A stretch of 64,000 nucleotides of DNA from Balaenoptera acutorostrata. Its lineage: Eukaryota > Chordata > Mammalia > Artiodactyla > Balaenopteridae. The position numbers were made by a program, and so were the translations under genes. The stretch spans positions 46,712,207 to 46,776,206 of the forward strand of contig NC_080078.1 in the NCBI RefSeq assembly GCF_949987535.1, given 5' to 3'. The notes below the pieces were generated by a model, which was not told the origin of the DNA, searched no databases, and saw nothing but the letters and a program-made list of their open reading frames with translations. Of this stretch, positions 11,546-23,120 are shown one piece after another; position 1 is the stretch's first letter, and the number at the start of each line of letters is the position of its first letter.

Positions 11546-13149
11546 AGAAAAGACTGACTAGGCCACATTCACTAAACATGTAACTAAAACTGCTATTAAA
11601 CTCAGCCAGATGCCTTTTACCAAAGAGAATTCTAAGTTACCTGCAAGAAATTGCTGTTATGTTTGCCAACCCCCTCTACCTAGGGGCTTTATTCCCCTCT
11701 TAGATAATAGGTCTATCTTGTCTTTTGCTGTCTGAACCAGACTGCTTTGCCCAAGAAATAAAAAAAAGATCTTTGACCATATTCCAGTCCAACAAAACCC
11801 TTCACAGGTGTGACTCTGGGCCCCAGAAAAGTGGCATGGCTGCCCCAGGCCATCTAGTGTTGAAGTTGGGGCTGAAAATTCTTCCAAATTCACTCCTGGG
11901 CTATTTCCACTTCATCAAGCTAGTGACAGTGGTGAGAGAGCCCTACAGAGGCAGGTGAAATGGGACTGGACTTTGGGAATGGGCTAGAATCTTCTTTCAC
12001 AGGTCTGCTTGGTCAACTCTGATCCATTTGAAAGCAATGGACTTGAAGGATGTCTTCCATGTCCTTAGGATGGCTTGGGGGAGGGAGAGGAACACAGACC
12101 TATTCACAATGAAGAGAGTGAGTCCTGTCAAACGCCAGGGACGTCTGTGGTCAGCAGCAGCAGGCTCAGTGGGAATGGTGATATGCCAAGGTCTCCCCTC
12201 TACAGGATCTGCAGGGCCCTGGAGCACAGACCATACTCCCCTGCCAGATATTTTAGAGTCAAAGCTTGGGGGTTTCATTCTCCTTTTGAAGATGGGTACA
12301 TGCCATGGCCTCTTTAATCTGGAAAACCAGGTTAATGTCACTCTGAACCTCTTACCATGTGGTTAGAAGTATATGATGTCTTGGTTTGGAGTCCATGGGA
12401 AAGAGTCTAACCATGAGGCAGAGTAAGTTTTCATGGCTTGCTTGAGCACCAGAGGATCTGAGAGCTCAGCAGTAAAGTCCGTCAACAGAGGTTGGGTCTG
12501 TGATGATGTCACCCTCTGGGCTTCAGGGCTCTTCAGGTTCGTGCCGCAGTACCAGCCTCTTGGAGCTGACATGACTGGGTCACTCAGTACTCTTCCTGAT
12601 TGCCCCTGGGTGCTGAGCATCTTAACTCTCCTGTTGCTTCATAGATTGATTGACTTCTGATGGCTGAATTTTGCTTTTGTCTTGACTGATGTCTCTATAG
12701 GCACCCTGGTCTCTCCCACAGTCATGAATCTCTTGCTTGTTCCAGAATTTTGACAACCGAGGGATTCCCTAGCCCTCTCTGTGGCTGCCTTTTTGGCTCT
12801 TTTCTCAGACTGTCATAGATACTCCTGCAGCTGTCAAGCTGCTTTCATTCTCTGTGTGGAAACAGTGCCTCCAGCGACAGAATGGGCTCTGACAGCACTA
12901 AATAATGCGCCTCGCACCTGCTTTATCTCTTGACTCTTAATCTCTTGTTCTAGGAGATAATTCAGGAAACTCTCCCATAATAGAAAAAATAACATCCAGA
13001 ATTTTCCTTTCAGGCAAAGAAATCTTAATCCTTTTTTTGTTCATGTATTTTACCAATACAGATCCTGTCACATCACCTCTTCAGCAAGATACAATTCACC
13101 TTTGAGGAGAAGGCAATCCAATTTTGATTTATTGATCTCAGGACACAAT

Positions 13150-13181
13150 GCTTTTCTTTAAAAAAAAAGAAAAAAAAAAAG
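13150..13181. repeat. A-rich run
   Basis: Two adjacent poly(A) runs separated by a G. No element with a tail is recognisable upstream. Confidence 0.7.
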
Positions 13182-13581
13182 TGTAGACCTGTCTATATGA
13201 GATTGTCAAATAAAAGCCTGAAGACCTGGCTTTTTAAAAGGGGAGATACCAACAGAGTTTGATTTCTTTCTTTTTACAGAATTATACAGACATTTTTGCT
13301 TGTAAAATAATTTTTTTGAAAGTTCAAAATAATGCAGCTAGAGGCAGTAACATTTCCTCTGCCCCGTGGCTTCCTTTGGGCAAATGGTAAGAGTATTTCT
13401 AAAGGCCACCCTCAAATTTCAGCTTTCTGTTCTGTTGCATTTAATTGGTTGCTATTTGGCTGCCTTCAATAGAATATTGATTATATGTGTGGCTGTAAAC
13501 CTTGGAGGAAGAAAGAAGACAGGTTCTTATATACCAGTAAGTGTCCTCCATTATAAAGAGACATCTATTAGAGACGTGGAG

Positions 13582-13621
13582 GTGGTGCTGTGCTGGTGCT
13601 GGTGGTGTGTGTGTGTGTGTC
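13582..13621. repeat. TGCTGG/TG microsatellite
   Basis: GTGCTG-like units grade into a (TG)n run. Confidence 0.8.
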
Positions 13622-15039
13622 AGGGGACAGAAAAGGAGTGCTCCTTAAGGTTTTATTAGGCAGGAAAGTGATAGTATCTGTTTTGTGGCTAAATTGTTAC
13701 TACTGTGTTTCCCTGTTTCAAAGACACATTTTTTTCCCCCACGTTTTAACATCAGAGAAGTTGAGATGAATCGAATAATCAATGGCTCTACAATTGCTAT
13801 TAACCTGGATTAAAGCCAGATAGGATTTGCATCTGCTTGTTAGTCACTGGACAGCGTTACCAACCCCATATTAGTTAAATGTCCTGCTGAGATTTCTATG
13901 GACCGCACTGGGATATGAATTTAGGGCACAAACCTGTATAATTAGCATCAGCATGTGATTCAACTTTTTAAGAAAGACATTTTTTAAAACCTTCTTCCAT
14001 CAATGCCAAAGATCAGACACCCAAGCCTCCTAGCTTTTTGGAGCAGCTATAGTTGGTGCTTGGGCCACCTCTGAGTCCCCCTGCAGCTGCAGCAGACAGT
14101 AGCCCCGTGTCCTCCAACAGTTTGTCCCCTCGAATGCCTGCATTTCTCTGCTTCTCCACTGGCAGTGCCAGGGTAGCTTGTTCACCTCAGGACAGGATAG
14201 CCCAGCTGTCCTTTGCCAACGGAAGTCTGAGAACATTTGCTTATTAATTGCTCTTCACTAAAAAAATGCTGGGGATCTAACGCACCACCCCCCCCAGGGC
14301 AGCCCTCAACCAACGAGGGAAGGGAGTCATTGGCTAACACCCAGCTTCCCTTGATTCTGAGGCATGTTCTACATTGGTCTTCAAATTGGTCTTCAGGGGG
14401 ACTGGGTCCATTTGCTCACAGTGTAACTGGCTCATGACCCATACTTCAGTGGTTCCCTTCCCTTCCCTTCCCTCATTTCCCCTAGTGCTTCCTGGGGCCG
14501 TTTCCCAAATAAGCCACCTGCATGAAAGGTGTGACTTAGAATCTGCTCTTGGAGGAGCACAGACTAAAGCACTGTGCCCTATTTCTCCTTTACCCTCATC
14601 GGAGGGTGTAGCTCTTTTTTGCCCTATATTGAGTTCTCCATCTGGGGACTTTTTCTTTCTCGGTGAGATTGAGTAGAAGAGTAATTCTTATAATTGAAGG
14701 GATCTTAATTTCAATGACATACAATTGATGGAAAAATAAAACCCTGCTGGGATGACATAAACACACTGAAGTTACAAAAATGAGTCATTAGCTTTTCTCC
14801 CCAGAATCAGTATAAAGTTTTAAATAGTTGTAAAGTGTTCTGTCCACCCTGATCCAATTAAACTAAGTTGGCACCTATATGGGTCATGGTATGGGTCTCA
14901 GGTCTCATCATATAGTTCTAAAAAATCATTATAGGAAATAATGGATATCAAGCAGTTTTATTTCAGTTGTAATTTTACTGTTATGTTTTTTAAGATTTCT
15001 CATACGTGACGTGGAGGTTGATTAGCTGATGGCAGCCCC

Positions 15040-15232
15040 AGTGGTGCACTTGAGTTTGTCCATGGACCATCTGCTCTGGACTCACCTGGAGATTACTACA
15101 AAATGCAGATTTCTAGACTTCTTATCAAATACATTGAATAAGAATCTGTGGTTGGTGGGGCCTGGTAATCTGCACTTTAATAAGCTTCCTCGATGACTTC
15201 TGTGTGCACAGAAGTTTGAGAATCATCTACTT
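15040..15232 (+). mobile_element. MER5A (hAT-Charlie DNA transposon fossil)
   Basis: Near full-length non-autonomous hAT element: ccagtggtgcacttgag at the left, atggaccatctgctctggac and tcacctgg inside, then ggggcctggtaatctg, and agtttgagaatcat at the right. It has no coding capacity. Confidence 0.8.
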
Positions 15233-15452
15233 ATTGACTACTTTTCACTAAAATAGCATCTTTAAGGTTCCTGAACTTCTTCTAGTGTGTGTGCTTAATG
15301 CATTGACTACTAGAAATTTTATTCACAGCATAAAAGCTATAGCTAATATTTTAAAAAAGTGAAAATGAGCATTGGGAATCGCATTGTCTTGATAATGTGC
15401 CCTTTAAAAACATGACCACATTCTACAATTCCAGACAGAAATTCTGGAAAAG

Positions 15453-15560
15453 CACATTATTCATTCATTCATTCATTTAGCAAATTTTTATTCAATACCT
15501 ATAATTTGCTAGGTTATTTGATTACAAAGATGAATGAAACTCTATTCTAACTCAAAGGCA
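15453..15560 (-). repeat. L2 3' end, antisense, with (TTCA)n
   Basis: (TTCA)n at about 15461-15477 is followed by agcaaatttttattcaatac, the antisense L2 terminus. Short and diverged. Confidence 0.55.
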
Positions 15561-15574
15561 ATGGCAGTGTAAAG

Positions 15575-15800
15575 GACCATGGCGTCAGGGTTGAAAGCAT
15601 GAATTTCATGTGTGAATTCTGATTCTGCTACTTATTTGCCGAATGATTCTGAGCGTGTTATTTAACCTCACTGTGACTCAGGTTTCTAAATATGTAAAAC
15701 ACAGAAAGTAATGCTTACCTCACAAATAGGTAATGCATATTATAAAGCACTTAGTGGAGTGTTTGGCTCACAGTAAATAATTATGTAAGCTCTAATTTGA
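15575..15800 (+). repeat. MIR SINE
   Basis: Sense MIR: tgaattctgattctgctact, aacctcactgtgactcag, aatgcttacctcacaaatag and the 3' portion tggctcacagtaaataatt. Confidence 0.75.
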
Positions 15801-15849
15801 GTGATAATAAAATGCACCATCTATCAGAGCAGGAAAAGACACAGGCAGT

Positions 15850-15962
15850 ATGCACAGTGGTTACATGCCTTGGATTCTGGAGCTAAATTTGTGGGGTTTC
15901 AATCCTGGCTCTGCCACTTCCTAGCTGAGTGACTCCCGGCAAGTGAATCCTCTTCCCCTCTG
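15850..15962 (+). repeat. MIR SINE, 5' half
   Basis: gcacagtggttacatgcctt, ttctggagctaaat and tcaatcctggctctgccact match the tRNA-related 5' half of MIR; the 3' half is absent. It lies only 50 bases right of another MIR in the same orientation. Confidence 0.75.
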
Positions 15963-16715
15963 TTCCCCCTGCACAACTCTGATTTGTCCCTTTGACTTTC
16001 TCATGCCTTCTTCCTCAATAAACTTTTGCTCCTAACTCCATCTAGGTGTCTACTTCATGAAGGATGCAACTGACACAGCTGGTCTTTGGGTGTGCTTTGG
16101 GGGATGGGAGCAGTAGTCATGCTTATAGACTAAGCAGACAGTTAGTAGAGAGAGAGATGGAAATAACTGATGGGGCAAAGTCCTGTGGGGAGGAGCTCCT
16201 ACCCACTGCTTTAAAGAAACCTGTTCCTGCTTCCTATGCTGAGTGAGCAGAATTTTCTACTGCCCAGAGCTTCCTGCACACCTCGGAAACCTCCTTGCCC
16301 CTCACCCAGGGATTCTGCCAGGTGGCACTGAGAGGGGGAGAGAGTTCCACTGGGACTCTCAAGTAAGTACCAGTCACTGGCTGTGTGCCCTGAACAGGCC
16401 ATAAACCCTGTGCAGAAGACAGAAAGAGCAAAAAAACCTGCTTCCTGCCCTGAGAGTCACAGCCAGAGAGCATTCCAAGCAAGACTGGACAACTTGGAGG
16501 ATGAATTCGGTTCTCACTCTACTTTCTCATTTCAGTTTGTCGCCAGTTCAATATTTTCCAAACTGACTATAGAATAGACATGTGTCTGGTTTCATTTCAA
16601 AAAAATAATTGGGAGCATTGGCAAGGAGAGGACTCAGAACAGAAGCAATTGCTGCTCATGGACGCTGCTATGGCTTATTTTCCCATCCCTGTGAAGGGTG
16701 TTACTGTATGTTTTT

Positions 16716-17628
16716 AAGAGAATGTTGTCTCATACAGATGGCCAACAGGCGCATGAAAAGATGCTCAACACTGCTAATTATTAGAGAAATGCAAATCAAA
16801 ACTACAGTGAGGTACCACCTCACACAGGTCAGAATGGCCATTATTAAAAAATCTATAAATAATAAATGCTGGAGAGGGTGCGGAGGAAAGGGAACCCTCC
16901 TACACTGTTGGCAGGAATGTAAATTGGTACAGCCACTGTGGAAAATGGTACGGAGGTTCCTCAAAAAACTAAAAAAAGAGTTGCCATATGATACAGCAAT
17001 CCCACTCCTGGGCATATATCCAGACAAAACTATAATTCAAAAAGATACATGCATCCCTATGTTCATAGCAGCATTATTTACCATAGCTAAGGCATGGAAA
17101 CAACATAAATGTCCTGACAGAAGAATGGATAAAGAAGATGTGGTACATACATACAATGGACTACTACTCAGCCATAAAAAGAATGAAATCATGCCATTTG
17201 CAGCAACATGGATGGACCTAGAGATTACCATACTAAGTGAAGTAAGCCAGAAAGAGAAAGACAAATACCATATGATATCACTTACATGTGGAATATAAAA
17301 TATGACACAAATGAACTTATCTACAAAACAGAAATAGACTCACAAACATAGAGAACAGATTTGTGGTTGCCAAGGGGGAGGGGGTGTGTGGGAGGGATGG
17401 ACTGGGAGTTTGGGATTATCAGATGCAAAGAGAATGGATAAAAAACAAGGTCCTACTGTATAGCACAGGGAACAATATTCAGTATCCTGTGATAAACCAT
17501 AATAGAAAAGAATAGAAAAAAGAATGTATGTATATGTATAACTGAATAACTTTGCTGTACAGCAGAAATTAACACAATATTGTAAATCCACTATACTTCA
17601 AAAAAATAAATTAAAAAAAAGAGAATGT
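16716..17628 (+). mobile_element. 5'-truncated L1 with target-site duplication
   Basis: The body (about 16726-17618) holds the last ~190 codons of ORF2, the 3' UTR and an A-rich tail. The word aagagaatgt flanks it at 16716-16725 and 17619-17628. The insertion site reads TTTTT/AAG, as expected for L1 endonuclease. The 3' UTR type (tcagatgcaaagagaatgg) is shared with the L1 at 28902-31220. Confidence 0.88.
16732..17298 (+). pseudogene. L1 ORF2 C-terminal fragment, still open to its natural stop
   Basis: This is the C-terminal part of the L1 reverse transcriptase protein, uninterrupted from the element's 5' edge to the normal stop at 17296-17298. The Cys-rich motif is intact: in the 229-residue frame that starts at 16609, C87, C91, H99 and C104 give C-x3-C-x7-H-x4-C. 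The first ~40 residues of that frame come from host flank, not L1. Without the endonuclease and RT domains it cannot act as a retrotransposase. The open frame suggests a comparatively young insertion. Confidence 0.85.
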
Positions 17629-18089
17629 CTTCTGAGTTTATCATTTTCAATCAAAAATTAGTCCATCAGAATGAGTCATGGTGAAGCGTTGACAGGAACA
17701 GGGGACTGATTCATCCAATAATTCAGCTGCCGAGAGATCTCTGCTGTCCCACCAGCACCAGTCAGCTTTATTTTCTCTGTTTTCTAAATAGTGTAATTTG
17801 ATTACACTTCAAATACTGAGCTTCCTTATTTTCCTATTTATTATGTAAATTACGTATGTAAATTCACATGGATGAAGACACGCAGACTTTTGTCTGTGAG
17901 AAGGATGGGCTGACAGTGACCAGAGCGGGGCTTCAAGTTGATTTTCTGGTGATGGGGAAGGTCTTGGCTGCAGTCTAGGTGCAGTGCTTATCTGAGAAAG
18001 ACTGAGCATATTGAACTGAATAACAGATTCTGGCCACAGTACGATACAACCAATCAACATTCTCATCTACAAGCACCCACTGAGCATCT
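17629..18089. other. Unassigned sequence
   Basis: No recognised repeat, exon or RNA between the L1 and the L2 cluster. Confidence 0.45.
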
Positions 18090-18690
18090 ACTAAGTCTCT
18101 CTGAATTAATTACTTAGCAGACATTCTTTGAGCACCTACTATGGGCCAGGCTCTTGACGGGCAACGAGGAACCAACACCGTGTTAACCTACAGTCTCTGC
18201 TCTCCAGTGACTTAACATGATTGAAATTCAAGGCAGTAACAATTATTCTGGGTTAGGAGAGGGCATCTAACCCAGTCTTGAGGGAGGGACAGGGAGTGGC
18301 TTCAGGGAGATGTTTCTGGACAAAGTCACCGCCCAGCTGAGCCCTGAAGGATGAATGGGGGTGGCCAGGAGGAAAGGAGGATGGGAAGAGCAGCCAGTGC
18401 AAAGGCCCAGAGAAGAGGGCAGGTGGCCGGTGAAAGGACCAGCGATTGTTATTCAGGATGGCTGGGGTCTAGAGTTCAAGGGAGGATGGCAAACCATGAG
18501 GCCAGAGAGGCAACAGGGACCAGTCCTTGGAGGGCTAAGAAGTGTCATTGGAAAGACTATGAGACCTGTGGAGGTTTTAGACAAGGGGTGAGATACTTGA
18601 TTCACCTTTCAGGAACATTAGTCTGACTGACTGCTGAGGGGAGAATGAATTTAAGGGAGAGTCTAGAAGTAGGAAGAACATTTAGGACGG
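18090..18690 (-). repeat. L2 LINE, antisense 3' region
   Basis: The reverse complement follows the L2 3' end: tttgagcacctactatgggc at the left, then agccctgaaggatgaatg, agtgcaaaggcccagag and ggcaacagggacc further right. About 600 bases of diverged L2 remain, without an open frame. Confidence 0.7.
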
Positions 18691-18867
18691 GAGAACTTCT
18701 CTTCCTGTGCACAGAGCTGGACTGTATGTCCCAGCTTCTCAAAGAGCCTCAGGACTGAGTCACAGCCAGTGGGCTGTGGGCAGAAGCAGGATGTGCTACT
18801 TCTGGGACTGATACTTAAACACCCTCCTATGTGACCTGCGTGCTCCCTGGCCTCAGCTGCCATGCCT

Positions 18868-19015
18868 TGGTAGTTCTCCAACTTGAGAACAGCTTGTTAA
18901 ATATGTATTTCTGGGTCCTAGAGCCAGAGCCCCTGATTCAGTAGGTTCTGAATTTGCATTTTTAACAAGTTACCAGGTGATGCTGATGCTGCAGGGCCAG
19001 GAATCACATTTTGCA
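18868..19015 (+). mobile_element. MER5-like hAT-Charlie fossil
   Basis: tagttctccaacttgagaac, gcttgttaaatatg, ctgattcagtaggttctg, aacaagttaccaggtgatgc and tgatgctgcagggcc match the non-autonomous MER5/MER58 group. Exact member uncertain. Confidence 0.65.
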
Positions 19016-19599
19016 TCCTGAGGCCCTAAGCGATGCAGAGCTACAAGATGTGCAAGAGGGAAGCGTCCTGGCTTCTTGACTGACCGTGTGCAGCAGTCCT
19101 CTCCCTCCTCAGAACTGCTCTGGAGTGTGAGGGAAGGTAAGAAATACACTTTTCTCATGTGAAGTTATGGAGATTTTGAAGTTGTCTGTTTTGGCAGTTA
19201 GCCTACTGGGATGAATCAGTAGGCACTGGTAGAAGGGACATATAAGACAAAGTCATAGTGCGTGTGGTTGCCGGTCCCATGTCCATCCGGCAGAGCGATC
19301 ATTTCTATCAGAACTTGATGCAGTGCAAGTGTGGTTCTGAGGTTCAGCTTCCCTTCCCCTCCTTGTTGGACTCAGCTCTTGCTCTTCCCTTTCACAGTGG
19401 ACATACTTTGATTGCTCATTTGGCTTCTCCTCCACTAGATCATGGGCTCTTAAGACAGCCAGGAGATCTTCTTAATATCCTCACAGGATCTGAAGCTTCA
19501 CGTGCAATAAGGTGTTCAAGAAATAATTAGTAGTCATCTTGATGATGTGTCAGTAGACACTCAAGTGCCCAGTGAATGTGAGTGGATGGAGACGTGCGC

Positions 19600-19795
19600 C
19601 ATATTGTCTTCTCCCACAGTCCTTTGCACGTGCTACTCCTTCCCTGTAACATTGGTCCGCCCCCTCCCCAAGGCAGCTACCTACTCAGCTGAGACATCAC
19701 TTCCACCAGCATGGCTACTCAGATGAAATCCTGGCTAGTTGCCTATCCTTATGTCCCTTTACTTTCCTCTTATAATTTATAAAATATATGTGTAT
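19600..19795 (+). repeat. L2 LINE 3' UTR, sense
   Basis: cctttgcacgtgctactcct, tactcagctgagacatcact and a following gap-rich part have the order of sense L2. It is opposite in orientation to the neighbouring L2 copies. Confidence 0.55.
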
Positions 19796-20912
19796 AAAAT
19801 ATGTGTGTATATGTGTATACTATTTTGTAACCTATTTTTCTAAGAAAGCTTATTCTTTTTAAATTTTTCTCAAATTTTGGTTCTTTTGCAGCCCTGCAAA
19901 GAAATTTTGGATCTCTTTGCATTCTTGTAAAATCATATTTATGTTTGACTCAATGGGTCATCCAAGTAGTCCAGTATCCTATTTCTATGAATCATTCCAG
20001 TATTTGATGAATGATGGCCAAATATTGTCTGGCCCTTAGAATGTGCTCAGTAATCTTGGAAATTGATTTACTGTTTTATTGAAACGATAAAAGTGGACAA
20101 ACTCTCCAAGGAAAACTTTTTTAAATAAAAAAGAGTAGAAGGCCTTGGGATGTTATCCACAATTAGGAAATAAAATAATTCAGAGAGGGAGTCAGAGGAA
20201 AAGTAGGCGTGCATGCCTCATGCTTCAAATTCAAGGGCAAGTCATGGGATGAACACTGCATAACAACCAGGCAGAACCAACACTGGGAGGAGGTCACGAG
20301 TGTGAAATGTAGAAAGCCATTGCTGGTATCCACACTTGTAGCAGGAGAGTACAATTTTAACAAAGCTGAAACACAAGAGACCCGAAGCATGAGTAGAACT
20401 CTGTGATAACACAGAGACTATATTGTGAAAGAATGAAAGTGGTGTGTCACATGTATAAGACCCCTAGTCATGAAGGAAAATATGGCGGCACAAGAGGGTG
20501 ATGGAGGCAACAATAACAACCACTGGTTTTCTAAGACAGGGAAGACCTGTGTATGTTTGAAGTCCAAAGGAAAGGAAGTGTGGAAAGAAAGGTATGCATG
20601 ATGCTAGGAAATTGGAAATAATTGAAGAGACAAGGTGTTGTTTGACAAAATTAAAGGGAAAGGGATCCAGATGCAATGGTGAGGTTAATTTTTGGAAAGA
20701 AGAAAAGGAGCTATTATGTCGAGACAGAAGAGAATGAGGAAGGGGTGTGTGTTGGATCCAAGATATTTTTGGTGGAGAAGACAGAAGGTTGGGGAACTTC
20801 CCCTTCAAACTTTCCCTGACTTTCTCAGCAAAGTGGAAGATAGGACCATCTGTAAGAAGAAAAGATTTGGAGAAAAAAAAGAAAAGAAAAATGAATGGGG
20901 AAAGTTTAGAAC
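19796..20912. other. Unassigned AT-rich sequence
   Basis: Begins with a TA/TG-rich patch (19780-19830). No repeat, exon or RNA is recognisable in the rest. Confidence 0.45.
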
Positions 20913-20945
20913 TTGATTACCCAAGGAGTGCACTTGGGTAATCAA
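20913..20945. repeat. Perfect 13-bp inverted repeat with 7-base loop
   Basis: ttgattacccaag (20913-20925) is followed after gagtgca by its exact reverse complement (20933-20945). It is not preceded by a coding region and no T-run follows, so I do not call it a terminator. Confidence 0.85.
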
Positions 20946-21254
20946 AAAGATGACTTACTTACAGGAACCATTAAATGCAGCACATCAATAACAATATTTT
21001 TCGCCAAGAAAAAAGACCATGTAAATTTATACTACCAGAAGCCTTGGCATTGCTCTGAAATGAGCACCTAAATTGATGATCTCACTGTTGTATTTCTTCT
21101 CCTCATAAGAGCTAATTCCAGGCACTTAATTTTTCCATCTCTTAACTCTTCTGTGTACTCTTCCTCATGTGGCCTCCCCTGGCCACCTTATAATATTCAC
21201 TTTTTAATATTTTACCATCTCTGATTCATATTCTCTATCCTTCTAGTGAAATGA

Positions 21255-21490
21255 ACTTGACGAATAGGCTGTATTGCCTTTCTGCAGCTTCATGTTGGTT
21301 TGGCAAACATGTATGGAGTACCACTAGGTGCTAGGAGCTGTGGGAAACGGTGGGGAAGTGACTATAAATTAAACATTGGACCTGTCCTGGAGGATCTCAC
21401 AGACTCTCTGGGAGACAGACTCACAGATATATCATTTCAGCACCATATGGCCAGTGCTGTCTTGGAGGCACATATCTTTCGATCTTGAGC
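21255..21490 (-). repeat. L2 fragment, antisense
   Basis: atggagtaccactaggtgct, ctgtcctggaggatctcaca and gggagacagactcacag follow antisense L2 3' UTR. Diverged. Confidence 0.55.
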
Positions 21491-21504
21491 AACTAGACTA
21501 ATGA

Positions 21505-21935
21505 CATTTATTCATTCTCTAAATATTTTGTGAGTGCCCACATGTGTCATGTGATGGGAACCTCTGGCAACATAGTGCTGCAAATAGGTAAGGTCTTTGC
21601 TCTCTTTTATTTTGAGGAAAATAAAAGATTGTGGTGTGATAGAGATTCAGCAAAGGGGAGTTAATTAGTTTGAGTGACTGGGGAAGGGCTCACCAAGGGG
21701 GGAATTTCAAAATGAGACCTGAGTGAGGATTCACCCAAAGATGCAGGAACAGATGTTTCCCCCCAAAGAGCACATCCAGTAAAATGACCCAAAGGCTCAG
21801 ATATATACTTGGCGTGTTCAAGGAGCAGAGAGAAGGCCAGTGTGCCTGGACATAGTGAGAGGGAAAGAAAGGAAGGAGATGCCGTTGGGGAGATTGACAG
21901 GGGCAAAGAGTTTGCATTTTCTTCTAATTCAAGGA
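21505..21935 (-). repeat. L2 fragment, antisense
   Basis: tttattcattctctaaatat at the left, then aaaatgagacctgagtgagg, tggcgtgttcaaggagcag and agaaggccagtgtgcctgga match L2 in reverse complement. A short unrelated piece (about 21940-22055), perhaps L1-derived, separates it from the next L2 copy. Confidence 0.7.
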
Positions 21936-22055
21936 TTCAGTACCTAAGCAGCATTATCTTATTTCTAGGAATTCAACCAGTTCTGCAAAGGCCACATGAT
22001 ACCTCAAAATATTCTTTACAACACCACCAAAAAAATGATTGCTAGTGAGTATGAC

Positions 22056-22830
22056 TCATCAATTATTCAATAATCATTTATTATGCACCAGCTAAGTATC
22101 AGACACTGTTCTGGGTGCTGAGGATTCAGCAGCTGCAAAGTAGGAAAAGTCCTTGCAGTCATGATGCTTATATCTGAGTGTGTGGGGACATTTCAGGTAA
22201 AGAAGAAGTGAGTGCAAAGGCCCTGAGGCAAGAGCATGGTGATAATGTCTGAAGAAAAACAAAGACATGAGTGAATGAAGAGAAACTGACAGCAGAGAAA
22301 AACTCTTGGGGGTGGGGTAGGGAGATGGTGGCAGTGGATCAGGATCACGTGGGTCACTATACGGATGCTGGGTTATATTGGGAGTCACTGGAGGATTTTG
22401 AGGAGAAGTGGGACATTAGATTCATATTTTGTAAAAGGATCACTCCAAGGAGACCATAACTATAAGAAACCAAAGGTGAAGACAGGGAATCCAATAGTTA
22501 TGGTGAGGTGTAGTTTTGACTGGGGAGGAAATGGGGAGATGGGAGATGTGACCATATCTGGGTATATTTTGAAAACAGAATGATAGGATTTGGCAATTAA
22601 TTGGATTAGGAACTTGATGTAAACAGGAGAGTCAAAGATAACTTCAAAATTTTATATCTAACCATGAGGAACAATTGCCATTTGCTGAGATGAGGAAGTC
22701 CGTAAAAACTGCAGATGGGGAAGCAGATACTGAAAACTCAGTTTTGAAAAGTTTAAGTTGGAGTTGCCAATGACAAATCCAGTGGAGAGGTTTATTAGAT
22801 AAATCTAGAGTTCAAGGGAAGTATCAACAA
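22056..22830 (-). repeat. L2 fragment, antisense, about 780 bp
   Basis: A second antisense L2 starts again at the 3' terminus (aatcatttattatgcaccag, gttctgggtgctgaggattc). It continues through tgcaaaggccctgaggc, gggagtcactggaggatttt, gttgccaatgacaaatccag and tctagagttcaagggaag. Together with 18090 and 21255 it makes a run of antisense L2 copies. Confidence 0.75.
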
Positions 22831-22869
22831 ATGGGTAGAACAGGATAATCTCTAAGTTCCCTGACACCT

Positions 22870-23120
22870 CTAAACTAAAGATGAAAAATCAATAGCCATA
22901 ATATATAAAGGACTCATAAATCAGTAATAAAAAAAAGATGAATATTCTGTTAGAAATATGGACAAAAGATACATACAATTCTTAGAAAGAAAAGAAATAG
23001 CAATAAGTAACCCAAAAAAGTTCTGGTACTCAGATTCAATTGTAAGACTAAATAAAAAAAAAAACTAACTATATAATAGGAACAATAACAATAAAATATA
23101 CTTTAAAATAAACTCAAAAC
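22870..23120 (+). repeat. Ancient L1M fragment
   Basis: ataatatataaaggactcat, aaatcagtaataaaaaaaag and aaatatggacaaaagataca follow the old L1 ORF2 3' region. A-rich and non-coding. Confidence 0.55.

Larger units (their letters stand above)
10146..15039. other. Unassigned, largely repeat-free block with small simple repeats
   Basis: About 4.9 kb in which I recognise no interspersed element or RNA gene. Simple repeats within it are listed separately. Moderately GC-rich parts (10500-10650, 12000-12650, 14030-14330) contain short frames on both strands but no convincing exon with paired splice sites. The absence of recent L1 and SINE insertions makes this a candidate for conserved non-coding sequence, but conservation cannot be judged from one genome. 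Confidence 0.4.

Noticed and set aside
12028..12366. Overlapping frames on both strands of 110+ residues
   Set aside because: Mutually overlapping on opposite strands with no domain; expected in moderately GC-rich DNA without stops by chance.
14030..14236. Processed pseudogene on minus strand
   Set aside because: No poly(A) tail, no TSD and no recognised parent protein.
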